The position numbers were made by a program, and so were the translations under genes. From assembly GCA_963762545.1 (NCBI GenBank), contig CAVXLC010000001.1:496001-560000 (forward strand): a stretch of DNA of 64,000 nt, in the 5' to 3' direction. Position 1 is the stretch's first letter. The number at the start of each line of letters is the position of its first letter. Source of the DNA: JABFSM01 sp963762545 (GTDB lineage Bacteria > Gemmatimonadota > Gemmatimonadetes > Gemmatimonadales > GWC2-71-9). Below the pieces are notes generated by a model. It saw only the letters and a program-made list of their open reading frames with translations, searched no databases and was not told the origin of the DNA. Below are positions 1 to 8,261 of this stretch, piece after piece.

Positions 1-524
1 CGACGATGGATTACGAAGTGATGAGCTCGGTCTACAATGTGCTGCCCAACACGGCGCTCGAGGATGTGATGCAGCGGGCCCTGGACCGGGTCGGTGGGTA
101 TCGGTATACCGCGGAGGAGCAGGCCTTCGCCGAACAGATCCGGACCAGCCTCACCGGCACCCTGCCGCCCCTCGACGAAGCCAGCCGGATCAGTCCGCCG
201 GAGACCGGCGTCTCCAGCGCGTCCACCGACATGGGGGATCTGAGCTGGGTGGTACCGACGGTGCAGCTCACCGCGGCCACCTGGGTGCCCGGGACCCCGG
301 CGCACAGCTGGCAGGCGACCGCGGCCGGTGGAATGTCGATCGGCGCCAACGGGATGATGGTCGCGGCCAAGACCATGGCGCTGACCGCGATCGAGTTGTT
401 TGCCGATCCGGTCAACCTGGTCAATGCCAGAGCGGAATTCGCCAAGCGGTTGGGCGGATTTACCTACGTCAGCAGGGTGGGGGACCGGAAGCCGCCGCTC
501 GACTACCGGCGTGCGTCACAATAG
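1..524 (+). CDS. M20-family amidohydrolase, AbgB-like, C-terminal part
   Basis: The gene enters from the left edge; about the last 173 residues are present. The segments STDMGDLSWVVPTVQ and ATWVPGTPAHSWQATA are typical of the AbgB branch of M20 metallopeptidases (p-aminobenzoyl-glutamate hydrolase subunit B and relatives), which cleave amide bonds with a di-metal centre. The His in PAHSWQ is a likely active-site or metal residue by family analogy. The in-frame ATG at 6 is internal, not the true start. The gene ends 21 bases before a convergent zinc-ribbon gene. The substrate cannot be decided from this fragment. Confidence 0.85.
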   Translation, partial: TMDYEVMSSVYNVLPNTALEDVMQRALDRVGGYRYTAEEQAFAEQIRTSLTGTLPPLDEASRISPPETGVSSASTDMGDLSWVVPTVQLTAATWVPGTPAHSWQATAAGGMSIGANGMMVAAKTMALTAIELFADPVNLVNARAEFAKRLGGFTYVSRVGDRKPPLDYRRASQ

Positions 525-545
525 CGAAGCACCCGAGCCGCAGGC

Positions 546-920
546 TCAGCTCCGGGCCTTTCCGGCCTTCCCGTCCGCCGGCGTGAACACTTCCACGGCG
601 AGGGTGAACGTTCTGGTTTCCGCCGGGTGCAGGGCCCCCACCCCGACGACCTGGCGAGTGACCTCCTCGCCACGGTCGTTCTTGATCGAGATCAACACCG
701 AGTATTCCCAGGATTCGCCGACCGCCGGATGACGTATCGTCCCCTGCACCTTGAGCGCCGAGAAGCTCGGGACCTCGCGCTCCGCGGCGGCGCTGCCCGA
801 CGCGTTGGATCGCAGGTGATGCTTGCAGGACGGACAGACGGCCGCACTCTCCAGAATCGTCGTCCGGCAATGGGGGCAGGTTCGCGTCGTTCCAGGAGCA
901 CCCTGGCGCACGGTGCTCAT
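546..920 (-). CDS. Zinc-ribbon hypothetical protein
   Basis: This 124-residue protein has an N-terminal zinc ribbon with two CxxC pairs, CPHC (C15, C18) and CPSC (C29, C32). A roughly 70-residue beta-rich part follows that looks like a small all-beta (FxLyD-like) domain, although I cannot assign a named family. There is no signal peptide or membrane segment. Its ATG overlaps the stop of the bactofilin gene by four bases (ATGA), so the two are very probably co-transcribed and translationally coupled. The function is unknown; the context suggests a partner of the bactofilin or an envelope-related role. Confidence 0.7.
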   Translation of the reverse strand: MSTVRQGAPGTTRTCPHCRTTILESAAVCPSCKHHLRSNASGSAAAEREVPSFSALKVQGTIRHPAVGESWEYSVLISIKNDRGEEVTRQVVGVGALHPAETRTFTLAVEVFTPADGKAGKARS

Positions 921-1414
921 GACGCGGAGCTGATCCCCATCGCGACGCCGGACTTGGCCGCTGCCTTCTCGTCCCAGCCGAACTCCACCTGACCGCGCAT
1001 CCGGGAACCCGCGGCCACCGTCAGGGAGCCGGCCTTGAGATCTCCGTTCAGCACACCGCTTTCCAGGAGCTCGACCCGCGAGGCACCCTCGATGTTCCCG
1101 TCCAGCTCGCCGCCGATGATCACCGAGCTGGCCCGGACGCTGCCGGTCAGCTTGGCGCCGGACTCGATGGTGAGGTTGCCCTGGACGTGCACGTCGCCCT
1201 TGAAGCGCCCGGCAATCCGGACGTGTCCCGAGCCCTCGATCTTGCCCTCGATGGTCAGCTCGGCGGCAATCAGCGACTCCTTGCCATCGACGCTGCTGGC
1301 CCGGCGCGGCATGTCGTAGCTCGTCACGGGTTCCGACGGCCGGCTCGGCGTGGGCGTCGAAGCCAGCGGAGTCGGTTCAATCTTGGCGGTAGTTTGTTCC
1401 TTCCAGATGGCCAT
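917..1414 (-). CDS. Bactofilin family cytoskeletal protein
   Basis: This 165-residue protein has a disordered Pro/Ser/Thr-rich N-terminus (about residues 10-45) and then a bactofilin core made of a repeating beta-helix pattern such as IEGKIEGSGHVRIAGRFKGD and IGGELDGNIEG. Bactofilins polymerise without nucleotide and organise cell-shape or envelope machinery. The start is placed at the ATG at 1414 (MAIWKEQ), preceded by an AGGAA-like ribosome site. An earlier in-frame start at 1450 would add 12 residues without family support. It is the first gene of a two-gene operon with the zinc-ribbon protein. Confidence 0.9.
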   Translation of the reverse strand: MAIWKEQTTAKIEPTPLASTPTPSRPSEPVTSYDMPRRASSVDGKESLIAAELTIEGKIEGSGHVRIAGRFKGDVHVQGNLTIESGAKLTGSVRASSVIIGGELDGNIEGASRVELLESGVLNGDLKAGSLTVAAGSRMRGQVEFGWDEKAAAKSGVAMGISSAS

Positions 1415-1475
1415 GGCGAGATTCCTGTCGTAAGTACTGGGGATTAACACGGGGAGACGTCGTGCGGACGTCCCT

Positions 1476-1502
1476 AAGATAGCCAGTTATCTGGGTTGGC
1501 AA
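1476..1502 (-). promoter_or_regulatory. Possible sigma-70-type promoter for the bactofilin operon
   Basis: On the minus strand a TTGCCA hexamer (1497-1502) is followed 15 bases later by TATCTT (1476-1481). This would give a leader of about 55 bases before the bactofilin ATG. The spacer is two bases shorter than ideal, so this is tentative. Confidence 0.3.
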
Positions 1503-1575
1503 GAGGGGACCAGAATGGTCCTGTATGGATATCATACATCCATACCCCCCGAGGTGCCCGCTCTTGCGCGGTACC

Positions 1576-2079
1576 TCATCCCGGCTCCCGGCCCCGGCAG
1601 AAGGTCAAGGCCGGCGCCCGCCCCGCGACGACGTTTCCCTCCCACGCGGAGCCGGAAGCGACCGCGCCTTCCCAGTGGCCCGCCGGCTCCCGCCGGAGGC
1701 GCCACAGGTCCAGCGTCCCCGAAGTGCCGCCACCATCCGTGGTCCGAATCTGCACCAGGGCCGTATCTCCGGCCACCACGAATCGGGTGAGCTCGATCGA
1801 CGCGATGCCCAGCTCGGGCGTGAGGCGGGATCCCTCGACGCAGAGGCGGCCGAACGTCTCCGATACCAGGGATCCCAGCTCCGCCAATGGAGGCGCCACG
1901 CCGATCAGCAGGAAATGACCTTCGGCACCCGGCTTGGCCAGCGGAACGTGGAGCGCCCGCTCCACCGCGTGGAGCACCGCCAGCGTATCCGCTCTGGTTT
2001 GGGCGTGGAGGGCCGTCGCGTGGATGGAGGCGCGAGCCGTCAGCGCGGCGATCAGAACGGAGGAGCGAAGGCGGGACAC
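1576..2079 (-). CDS. Secreted hypothetical protein
   Basis: This 167-residue protein has a plausible signal peptide (basic MSRLR start, hydrophobic stretch, cleavage near ALHA/Q at about residue 27). The mature part is a mixed alpha/beta domain, and one segment (AGDTALVQIRTTDGG through TLDLWRLRR) resembles secreted SnoaL-like or lumazine-binding-like proteins, but I do not recognise a family with confidence. It begins with GTG four bases after the stop of the DUF116 gene, so it probably belongs to that transcript. The function is unknown. Confidence 0.6.
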   Translation of the reverse strand: MSRLRSSVLIAALTARASIHATALHAQTRADTLAVLHAVERALHVPLAKPGAEGHFLLIGVAPPLAELGSLVSETFGRLCVEGSRLTPELGIASIELTRFVVAGDTALVQIRTTDGGGTSGTLDLWRLRREPAGHWEGAVASGSAWEGNVVAGRAPALTFCRGREPG

Positions 2080-2083
2080 GGAC

Positions 2084-2881
2084 TCAAGTGACGTAGGCTC
2101 GGACCCACTCCTCCAGGCGCCCCAGGTCGAGCCGGGTGTCCTTGCAGGGTCCGCTGGGCAGGGTGAGCGTCAGCCCCAGCACCGGAACCTTGCCCGCCAC
2201 GTCGTGGAGGCCGCTCACCATGTCCCGCTCGCACGCCACGGCCACGACCGCGCGGGGCCGCCGCTCCCGGATGACGCGCCGGGCCAGCTGTCCTCGCGTG
2301 GCAACGAACACGGGAATCTTGTACTTCCCGGCCACGCCGAGCACGCCGTCGAGAGTATCCTTGGACAGGCAGCGGGGAATGAGCAGCAGAAGCTCGCCGC
2401 CGGTCACCTTGCGCTTCCGGGCCAGGGCGAGGGCATCGTACACCTTCACCGACGCGTTCTCCACCCAATCCCGCCGCCCGAACCGATCGGCCAGCTTCGA
2501 GGTGTACCGCATCAGCACCAGCAGCGGGCCACGCTCGGCCAGGCGCTCGGGCAGCAGGGGGGTATTGAAGGCGTAGGAGAAGCCGAGCAGCTGCCACCAA
2601 AGGACGATGAGAATGACGGCTCCGACCATGCACCAGGCCAGGACCTGGGGAATCAGCGGGTGGAGAAGAGCCAGCCTGGGGGCCAGGAGAAAGAGCGTCA
2701 CCGCCGCCACCACGCCGGCCGCCGCGATCACCCCCGCCGACCAGAGGAAGAAGACCCTGGGCTCGGAGTCGAAGCTCCCCGCGTTGGGAAGCGGCTGACC
2801 GTCCCATTCGTCCCACTCGTGGCCCAGCCTGCGGTCCACGTCGAGGTGAATGAGCTCGGGCCGTACTGGAGCGTCAGGCAT
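2084..2881 (-). CDS. DUF116 family membrane protein
   Basis: This 265-residue protein has two predicted transmembrane helices (about residues 45-70 and 78-100). A soluble domain follows containing LLLLIPRCLSKDTLDG, then KYKIPVFVATRG, and a Cys in VAVACERDM. The LPHCLQ-like cysteine motif and the arrangement match DUF116, found next to varied metabolic genes in bacteria and archaea. The biochemical role of DUF116 is not established to my knowledge; conserved cysteines suggest metal or redox chemistry. It is transcribed divergently from the FAD-linked oxidase gene, with only 16 bases between the two start codons. Confidence 0.8.
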   Translation of the reverse strand: MPDAPVRPELIHLDVDRRLGHEWDEWDGQPLPNAGSFDSEPRVFFLWSAGVIAAAGVVAAVTLFLLAPRLALLHPLIPQVLAWCMVGAVILIVLWWQLLGFSYAFNTPLLPERLAERGPLLVLMRYTSKLADRFGRRDWVENASVKVYDALALARKRKVTGGELLLLIPRCLSKDTLDGVLGVAGKYKIPVFVATRGQLARRVIRERRPRAVVAVACERDMVSGLHDVAGKVPVLGLTLTLPSGPCKDTRLDLGRLEEWVRAYVT

Positions 2882-2884
2882 CCC

Positions 2885-2892
2885 TTATAATA
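2885..2892. promoter_or_regulatory. Shared -10 box for divergent genes, leaderless on the plus strand
   Basis: A perfect TATAAT (2886-2891) lies six bases before the ATG at 2898. There is no ribosome binding site, so the plus-strand mRNA should start at or next to the start codon. Read on the other strand, the same A/T block gives TATTAT five bases before the ATG of the DUF116 gene at 2881, although AAGGG there could also serve as a weak ribosome site. I see no convincing -35 box. Confidence 0.6.
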
Positions 2893-2897
2893 CTCCC

Positions 2898-4595
2898 ATG
2901 ATGGCTCCGCCGACGCCCAGGCATCAGGCCGGCAGCGCACTACCCGCTCTCCCCGATTTCCTGGGGTCGGCCCGGACCGACCTCCGCGCCCGCGCCGCAT
3001 ACTCCGAAGCCGCCGGGATCTTCCGCATCATCCCCGACGGGGTGGCGGTGCCCTCCACGACCTCCGCCCTCAAGGAGCTGGTGGTCTGGGCCGCCCGGCG
3101 CCGGGTCCCGCTGGTTCCCCGGGGTGCGGGCAGCGGCATGGGCGGGGGCAATGTCGGCGCCGGCCTCGTGGTTGACCTTACGGCTCTCGATGGATGTCCC
3201 ATCGAGGTGCGGGCCGACGCGCACAGGGCCTACGGGGGGGCCGGCGCCACGCTCCGCGATCTCACCGACGAAGCCGAGCGATTCGGGTTGCGGCTTCCGC
3301 CCAATCCGTCCAGCGCGCGGTTTGCCACCCTGGGTGGAATCGTGTCGACCAATGCCGCCGGCCCTCGCTCGGTCCGTGCCGGCAGCATGCGCCGCTGGGT
3401 CGAGGCGATCGACCTGGTCACCGCGGACGGAGACGCGCTCACCCTCCGTCGCGGCGCCACTCCGCGACGCTGCCCGGCGGTGGACCGGTTCTACCGGGAT
3501 GTGGAGCCTTTGCTCCAGGCCGCGCGGGAGTCCATCCTGGCGCGGTTCCCCCGGGTCCGAAAGAGCTCCTCGGGGTACGCGCTCGATGCCTGGCTCGCCT
3601 CGGGAGACCTGGTGGACCTGATCGTCGGGTCGGAGGGAACCCTCGGGCTGGTGACCGGCGCCGAGTTTCGCCTGGTTCGGGTGCCGACTCGCTACGCCGG
3701 CATTCGCGCCGCCTTGGTGGAACTCAAGTCCCTCGGGGCCGTCGTTCCCCAACTCCTCGAAGTGGATCCCTCCGCGGTCGAGTACCTGGACGCGAGCTTT
3801 CTGCGCTTCGTCGGCAAGGCGGAGCCCGGTGTCGCGGGCCTGTTGATGGTGGAGCTCGAGGGAGATGAGCCCGATGCGCTGGCCGATCGGCTTCGCGAAG
3901 CCCGCCATATTCTCCGGCCCCACAGCGCCACCCTGGAGGAAGCCGGGGATCGCGCCTCGCTGGAGGGCCTCTGGGACATCCGCCACGCCGTAAGCCCCAT
4001 TCTCGCCGGCCAGGAAGGCGGCTGCCGCTCGATGCAGGTGATCGAGGATGGCTGCGTGCCGGTGGAGTCGCTGGGCCGCTACATCGAAGCGGTACGGGCC
4101 GCCGGTCAGCGGCACGACATGGACCTGGTGATGTTCGGCCACGCCGGCGACGGCAATCTCCATGTGAACCTGCTCCCCGACATCACCACCGCCGGGTGGG
4201 AGGAGCGTGTGGCCGGCATCTACACGGAGGTGACCGCCGCGGTCGTCCGGCTGGGCGGCTCCCTGAGCGGCGAGCACGGCGACGGCCGGCTCCGGGCCCG
4301 TTCGCTCGGCCTGGTCTTCGGGCCGGAGATCGTGGAGCTTTTCCGGCGCGTGAAGGACGCTTTCGACCCGGTCGGCATCCTGAATCCCGGCGTGAAGATT
4401 CCCGTCGCCGAGGATCGCCCGTTCGGATCGCTCAAGCTCGGCGCCGGGGCCCGGCCCCTGCCGCCCGACATCGAGGCCGGCCTCCGCGACATCGAACGCT
4501 TCGCGCGGTTCTCCATGAGTAGATTGGATCTCGCGGACACGCCGGACCCGATCGGCGCCTCCCCTTCGCCCGCCACCTCTCACGGCTCCCTGTAA
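2898..4595 (+). CDS. FAD-linked oxidase, GlcD/D-lactate dehydrogenase type
   Basis: This 565-residue flavoprotein of the glycolate oxidase subunit GlcD / D-lactate dehydrogenase family oxidises 2-hydroxy acids. The N-terminal FAD-binding domain (about 40-220) includes VPRGAGSGMGGGNVGAG. The C-terminal FAD-oxidase domain carries FGHAGDGNLHVNLLPD and SGEHGDGR, the usual metal/substrate region. The start is set at the ATG at 2898, which follows a -10 box directly; a start at 2850 would sit inside the divergent gene. Its stop overlaps the thyA ATG by one base (TAATG), so it heads a three-gene operon with thyA and folA. The exact substrate is not visible. Confidence 0.9.
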   Translation: MMAPPTPRHQAGSALPALPDFLGSARTDLRARAAYSEAAGIFRIIPDGVAVPSTTSALKELVVWAARRRVPLVPRGAGSGMGGGNVGAGLVVDLTALDGCPIEVRADAHRAYGGAGATLRDLTDEAERFGLRLPPNPSSARFATLGGIVSTNAAGPRSVRAGSMRRWVEAIDLVTADGDALTLRRGATPRRCPAVDRFYRDVEPLLQAARESILARFPRVRKSSSGYALDAWLASGDLVDLIVGSEGTLGLVTGAEFRLVRVPTRYAGIRAALVELKSLGAVVPQLLEVDPSAVEYLDASFLRFVGKAEPGVAGLLMVELEGDEPDALADRLREARHILRPHSATLEEAGDRASLEGLWDIRHAVSPILAGQEGGCRSMQVIEDGCVPVESLGRYIEAVRAAGQRHDMDLVMFGHAGDGNLHVNLLPDITTAGWEERVAGIYTEVTAAVVRLGGSLSGEHGDGRLRARSLGLVFGPEIVELFRRVKDAFDPVGILNPGVKIPVAEDRPFGSLKLGAGARPLPPDIEAGLRDIERFARFSMSRLDLADTPDPIGASPSPATSHGSL

Positions 4596-5389
4596 TGCGT
4601 CAATACCTGGATCTCATGCGCCACATCGCCGAGCATGGCCGGCCCAAGAGCGACCGGACCGGCACCGGCACGCGGAGCATCTTCGGATGGCAGTCGCGGT
4701 ACGACCTGGCCGACGGCTTTCCGCTGGTCACCACCAAGAAGGTCCATCTCAAGTCGGTGATCCACGAGCTGCTCTGGTTCCTCCGGGGCGAGACCAACGT
4801 GCGGACTCTGAATGAGGCGGGAGTTTCAATCTGGGACGACTGGGCCGATCCGATGGGGGAATTGGGGCCTATATATGGATACCAGTGGCGCTCCTGGCCG
4901 GCGCCCGATGGCCGACAGATCGACCAGATCGCCCAGGTGGTCCGGCAGATCCGGGAGACCCCCGACTCCCGCCGGATGATCGTGAGTGCCTGGAATGTCG
5001 CGGATGTGCCGTCCATGGCGCTGGCCCCCTGTCACGCGCTGTTCCAGTTCTACGTCCAGGATGGCCGGCTTTCCTGCCAGCTCTACCAGCGAAGCGCCGA
5101 TGTGTTCCTCGGTGTTCCGTTCAACATCGCGAGCTACGCGCTCCTGACCATGATGTTGGCGCGGATCTCGGGGCTGGCCCCGGGTGAGTTCATCCATACG
5201 TTTGGCGACGCCCACCTCTACCTGAACCACGCCGACCAGGTGCAGGAACAACTGTCCCGGACTCCCCGGGCACTGCCCCGGCTTGCCATCAACCCCGCGG
5301 TCAGGGAGCTGGAGGCATTCCGGTTCGAGGACTTCACGCTGGAGGCGTACGATCCCTGGCCCGCCATCAGGGCGCCGGTAGCGGTGTGA
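4595..5389 (+). CDS. thyA: Thymidylate synthase ThyA
   Basis: This 264-residue protein has the same length as Escherichia coli ThyA. It methylates dUMP to dTMP using 5,10-methylenetetrahydrofolate, producing dihydrofolate. The catalytic cysteine is C146 in MALAPCHALFQFYV, the folate and dUMP contact region CQLYQRSADVFLGVPFNIASY is intact, and the N-terminal RTGTGTRSIFG phosphate-binding arginine loop is present. The ATG overlaps the upstream stop by one base, and the stop overlaps the folA GTG by four. Pairing with folA makes sense because DHFR recycles the dihydrofolate produced here. Confidence 0.98.
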   Translation: MRQYLDLMRHIAEHGRPKSDRTGTGTRSIFGWQSRYDLADGFPLVTTKKVHLKSVIHELLWFLRGETNVRTLNEAGVSIWDDWADPMGELGPIYGYQWRSWPAPDGRQIDQIAQVVRQIRETPDSRRMIVSAWNVADVPSMALAPCHALFQFYVQDGRLSCQLYQRSADVFLGVPFNIASYALLTMMLARISGLAPGEFIHTFGDAHLYLNHADQVQEQLSRTPRALPRLAINPAVRELEAFRFEDFTLEAYDPWPAIRAPVAV

Positions 5390-5880
5390 TCGTCTCGCTG
5401 GTGGCCGCGATGTCGGAAAACCGGGTCATCGGCAGGCGCGGCCAGCTGCCCTGGCATCTGCCCAAGGATCTCAAGCACTTCAAGACCCTGACCGTGGACC
5501 ACACGGTCATCATGGGTCGGAAGACCTTCGACGAGATCAAGCGTCCGCTCGACAACCGCCGGAACGTGGTCATTACCCGGAACCATGCCTTCCAGCCCCA
5601 TGGGGTGACCGTGGTGCCCAGCCTGGACGAGGCGCTGGCGCTGGGCGCCACTGAAGAGGAGGTGTTCGTGATCGGCGGTGGCACCGTCTTCCGGCTGGCG
5701 CTGCCCCGGGCCGACCGGCTCTATCTCACCATCATTCATGCCCGCATTGAGGGCGACACCTACTTCCCCGCGTTCGACGCCGCCGCCTGGGTGTTGGAGT
5801 CCGAGGAGCGCCACGAGGCCGATCTGAAGCACGCCTACCCGTTCTCGTTCCGGAACTACCGGCGGATCAGGGGCGCATAG
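5386..5880 (+). CDS. folA: Dihydrofolate reductase
   Basis: This 164-residue NADPH-dependent enzyme regenerates tetrahydrofolate from the dihydrofolate made by ThyA. Family landmarks are present: ENRVIGRRGQLPWHLPKDL (substrate loop), HTVIMGRKTFDEI (NADPH phosphate binding), and VIGGGTVFRLALPRADRLYLT. It starts with GTG inside the thyA stop (GTGA overlap), indicating translational coupling. Its last 14 bases overlap the end of a convergent phosphatase-like gene. Confidence 0.97.
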   Translation: MIVSLVAAMSENRVIGRRGQLPWHLPKDLKHFKTLTVDHTVIMGRKTFDEIKRPLDNRRNVVITRNHAFQPHGVTVVPSLDEALALGATEEEVFVIGGGTVFRLALPRADRLYLTIIHARIEGDTYFPAFDAAAWVLESEERHEADLKHAYPFSFRNYRRIRGA

Positions 5881-6958
5881 TCAGGACCGATGCGGCCGCC
5901 CGCGGGTGGGCCGTGCGGAACTCCGCCTCCAGTCCCAGCAACCCGGCGATCGTGGCGGCGAACTGCGCCTGCACGATGGCTCCGCCCTGCACCGCCGCCT
6001 TCCCGCTCCCCGGCCACAGCCCCGCCATCCAGATCCGGTCGGAGGCCGGTACGTCCCGACCGTGGTCGGTCCAGTCGCTTCCCGACCCGCGGCCGTGGTC
6101 GGTCGCCACCAGGAGGGCGGTCCTTCCCCGATACTCCGGCATTCGCTGCACCGTCTCCCAGAGCTCCCGGAGGAACTGATCGCCCCGCCGGGCGGCATCG
6201 AGGTAGAGATCGTAGCGCCGCTCGTGGGCCCACTCGTCGGTGTCCCCCAGCATCACGTACAGCACCCGCGGCTTGCGGACCCTGAGGTAGTGCAGGGCGC
6301 CCTGGATCGTCACGGCATCGAACCGAACATTGCCCCAATACGGCGGGATCTCCGCGGCAAAGGCGTTGAGGAGCCGCTCCTCCGCGGTTACGGGGTGGAC
6401 CACCGGCGGCCCGCTTCCGTTGGCGGGCAGGCCGCTCCGCGACACGTTCAGGATGAACGGCAGCACGTCCCAGGAGCCGAACGCCGCCACCCTGTTGCGG
6501 AACTCCGGCCGGAAGGAAAGCCACTCCAGCACCGAGACGTTCGGGTTCGGGACCTTGTCGTTGCTGTCGATCCGGTCGTCCGGCGCCCCGGTCAGGAGCT
6601 CGTTGTATCCGGGATAGGAGAACCGCTTCCCGTTGGAGACCCTCACCGGCTCGGCTGCGGCGGAGTCGCCCCGGATCCATCCCTCCCGGGCGATCGTTCC
6701 CCAGAGGAAGGGCATCAGCGCTTCTCTCCGCGCGGCGGGCGTATCGCGGAAGAACCGGCCGGTGAGCGCCACCGTATCGGCCACTCCGCCGGCTCCCCTG
6801 GAGATCAGCTCCTTCGCCGCACCGCCGAACACCTCCTGCCACCGGACGCCGTCCATCGTGACGATGAGGAGGCGATCCGCGATGGGATGCGGGCGCTGGG
6901 CGCTCGTCGACGTGGCCGCGCACGCCAGGACGAGCGTGATCCATCGGGTTTTCGACAT
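5867..6958 (-). CDS. Secreted alkaline-phosphatase-superfamily protein
   Basis: This 363-residue protein has a signal peptide (cleavage near STSA/Q, residue 21). The start of the core, LLIVTMDGVRWQEVFGG, supplies the first metal-binding Asp of the alkaline phosphatase / phosphodiesterase superfamily. VMLGDTDEWAHERRYD and LLVATDHGRGSGSDWTDHG supply later Asp/His ligands. The segment RREALMPFLWGTIAREG is characteristic of one subfamily of uncharacterised phosphatase-like proteins. Likely a periplasmic metal-dependent hydrolase of phosphate esters or related compounds; the substrate is unknown. A GGAGC ribosome site precedes its ATG. Confidence 0.85.
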   Translation of the reverse strand: MSKTRWITLVLACAATSTSAQRPHPIADRLLIVTMDGVRWQEVFGGAAKELISRGAGGVADTVALTGRFFRDTPAARREALMPFLWGTIAREGWIRGDSAAAEPVRVSNGKRFSYPGYNELLTGAPDDRIDSNDKVPNPNVSVLEWLSFRPEFRNRVAAFGSWDVLPFILNVSRSGLPANGSGPPVVHPVTAEERLLNAFAAEIPPYWGNVRFDAVTIQGALHYLRVRKPRVLYVMLGDTDEWAHERRYDLYLDAARRGDQFLRELWETVQRMPEYRGRTALLVATDHGRGSGSDWTDHGRDVPASDRIWMAGLWPGSGKAAVQGGAIVQAQFAATIAGLLGLEAEFRTAHPRAAASVLTMRP

Positions 6959-7133
6959 GATTGGAGCTCCGAATAGTGTCGCGAGACGGTATGACGACGC
7001 TGAGTCCGGTACGAAGTGTGCTGAAAACTATTGTGTAGGCTCGCAGTTTTCCTTACCTTAGGGAGACTGCAGTTCACGGGTCGTGTGTTGAGGTTCGTGC
7101 GAGACCGGCCGCAACTTCACCAAAGGAGATCCG

Positions 7134-8261
7134 TTGGCGGTACGAATAGGGTTCGCCTATAACCAGAAGCCCGTGCTGCCGGCGCAGAAGAAAGCCGGCG
7201 ACCCCGCCGTCCCCGCGCTCGACAAGGTCGCCCCGAATCGAGCCCTCCGCACCGACCTCGCCCAGCCCGACCTCTACGCCGAATGGGATGAGCCCGAGAC
7301 GATTCAGGCCGTCTCCAATGCGCTCTCGGCCCTGGGCGAGGTGATTCCACTCGAGGCGGGGAAAGACTTCCCCAAGGCGCTCCTGGACGCGAAGCCCGAC
7401 TTCGTGTTCAATATCGCCGAAGGGCTCTACGGCGTGAATCGCGAGAGCCACGTCCCCTCGATCTGCGAGTTCCTGGGCATACCGTACCATGCCTCCGATC
7501 CGCTGAGCCTGGCCCTGACCCTGCACAAGGGCCGGGCCAAGGAGATCATGGCGTACTACGGCGTGCCCACGGCCCCGTTCATCGTGGCCTATACCCGGTC
7601 CGACGCGCGGAACGTGAACCTGCCGTTTCCGCTCTTCGCCAAGCCGGCCCTCGAGGGCTCTGGCAAGGGGATCACCGAGAAGTCCCTCTGCACCAATCGG
7701 GCAAAGCTGGTCCAGGAGGTGGGAGACCTGCTGGATACCTACCAGGAGCCGGTCCTGATCGAGAGCTGGCTGCCCGGGCAGGAATTCACCGTGTCCATCC
7801 TGGGCAACGGCAAGGAAGCCCGCTGCCTTCCGCTGGTCGGCATGCGGTGGGATGCGCTCCCGCTTGGTGCCAAGCCGATCTACGGGTACGAGGCCAAGTG
7901 GCTCTGGGATACGCCGGACCACCCGCTCGATCTCTTCGAGTGCCCCGCCAACGTGCCCAAGGAGCTGGCCCGGGATGTCCGCTCCGCCGCCATCGGCGCC
8001 TACCGGATCCTGGGTTGCCGCGACTGGTGCCGGGTGGACGTCCGCTGCGACGCGGCCGGGCGGCCGATGGTGGTGGAGCTCAATCCGCTGCCCGGTATCC
8101 TGCCCAATCCCCAGGACAATTCCTGCTTCCCCAAGGCGGCGCGCGCCGCGGGCCTGACCTACGACGAGCTGATCCAGACCGTGGCCGACATCGCCTGGCG
8201 GCGGATCAGCGGGCGCACCCTCCTCAAGAAGTCGGTCGATCGCAAGCGGGCCGCGGCGTGA
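7134..8261 (+). CDS. ATP-grasp ligase, D-Ala-D-Ala ligase-like (first of a pair)
   Basis: This 375-residue ATP-grasp enzyme has FPLFAKPALEGSGKGI as the nucleotide-binding lysine region, EPVLIESWLPGQEFTVSILG as the central ATP-binding segment, and VELNPLPGILPNPQDNS as the Mg-binding C-terminal motif. Such ligases activate a carboxylate as acyl phosphate and join it to an amine. The start codon is TTG at 7134 with a strong AAAGGAG ribosome site five bases upstream. It heads an operon with a second ATP-grasp ligase, a GNAT protein and KamA. A normal Ddl role is possible but less likely given the pairing and context. Confidence 0.85.
   Translation: MAVRIGFAYNQKPVLPAQKKAGDPAVPALDKVAPNRALRTDLAQPDLYAEWDEPETIQAVSNALSALGEVIPLEAGKDFPKALLDAKPDFVFNIAEGLYGVNRESHVPSICEFLGIPYHASDPLSLALTLHKGRAKEIMAYYGVPTAPFIVAYTRSDARNVNLPFPLFAKPALEGSGKGITEKSLCTNRAKLVQEVGDLLDTYQEPVLIESWLPGQEFTVSILGNGKEARCLPLVGMRWDALPLGAKPIYGYEAKWLWDTPDHPLDLFECPANVPKELARDVRSAAIGAYRILGCRDWCRVDVRCDAAGRPMVVELNPLPGILPNPQDNSCFPKAARAAGLTYDELIQTVADIAWRRISGRTLLKKSVDRKRAAA

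Noticed and set aside
2940..4583. Long open frame antisense to the FAD oxidase, about 547 codons
   Set aside because: GC-rich shadow frame with Arg/Gly/Pro/Ala-rich low-complexity product and no motif; the plus strand has clear domains.
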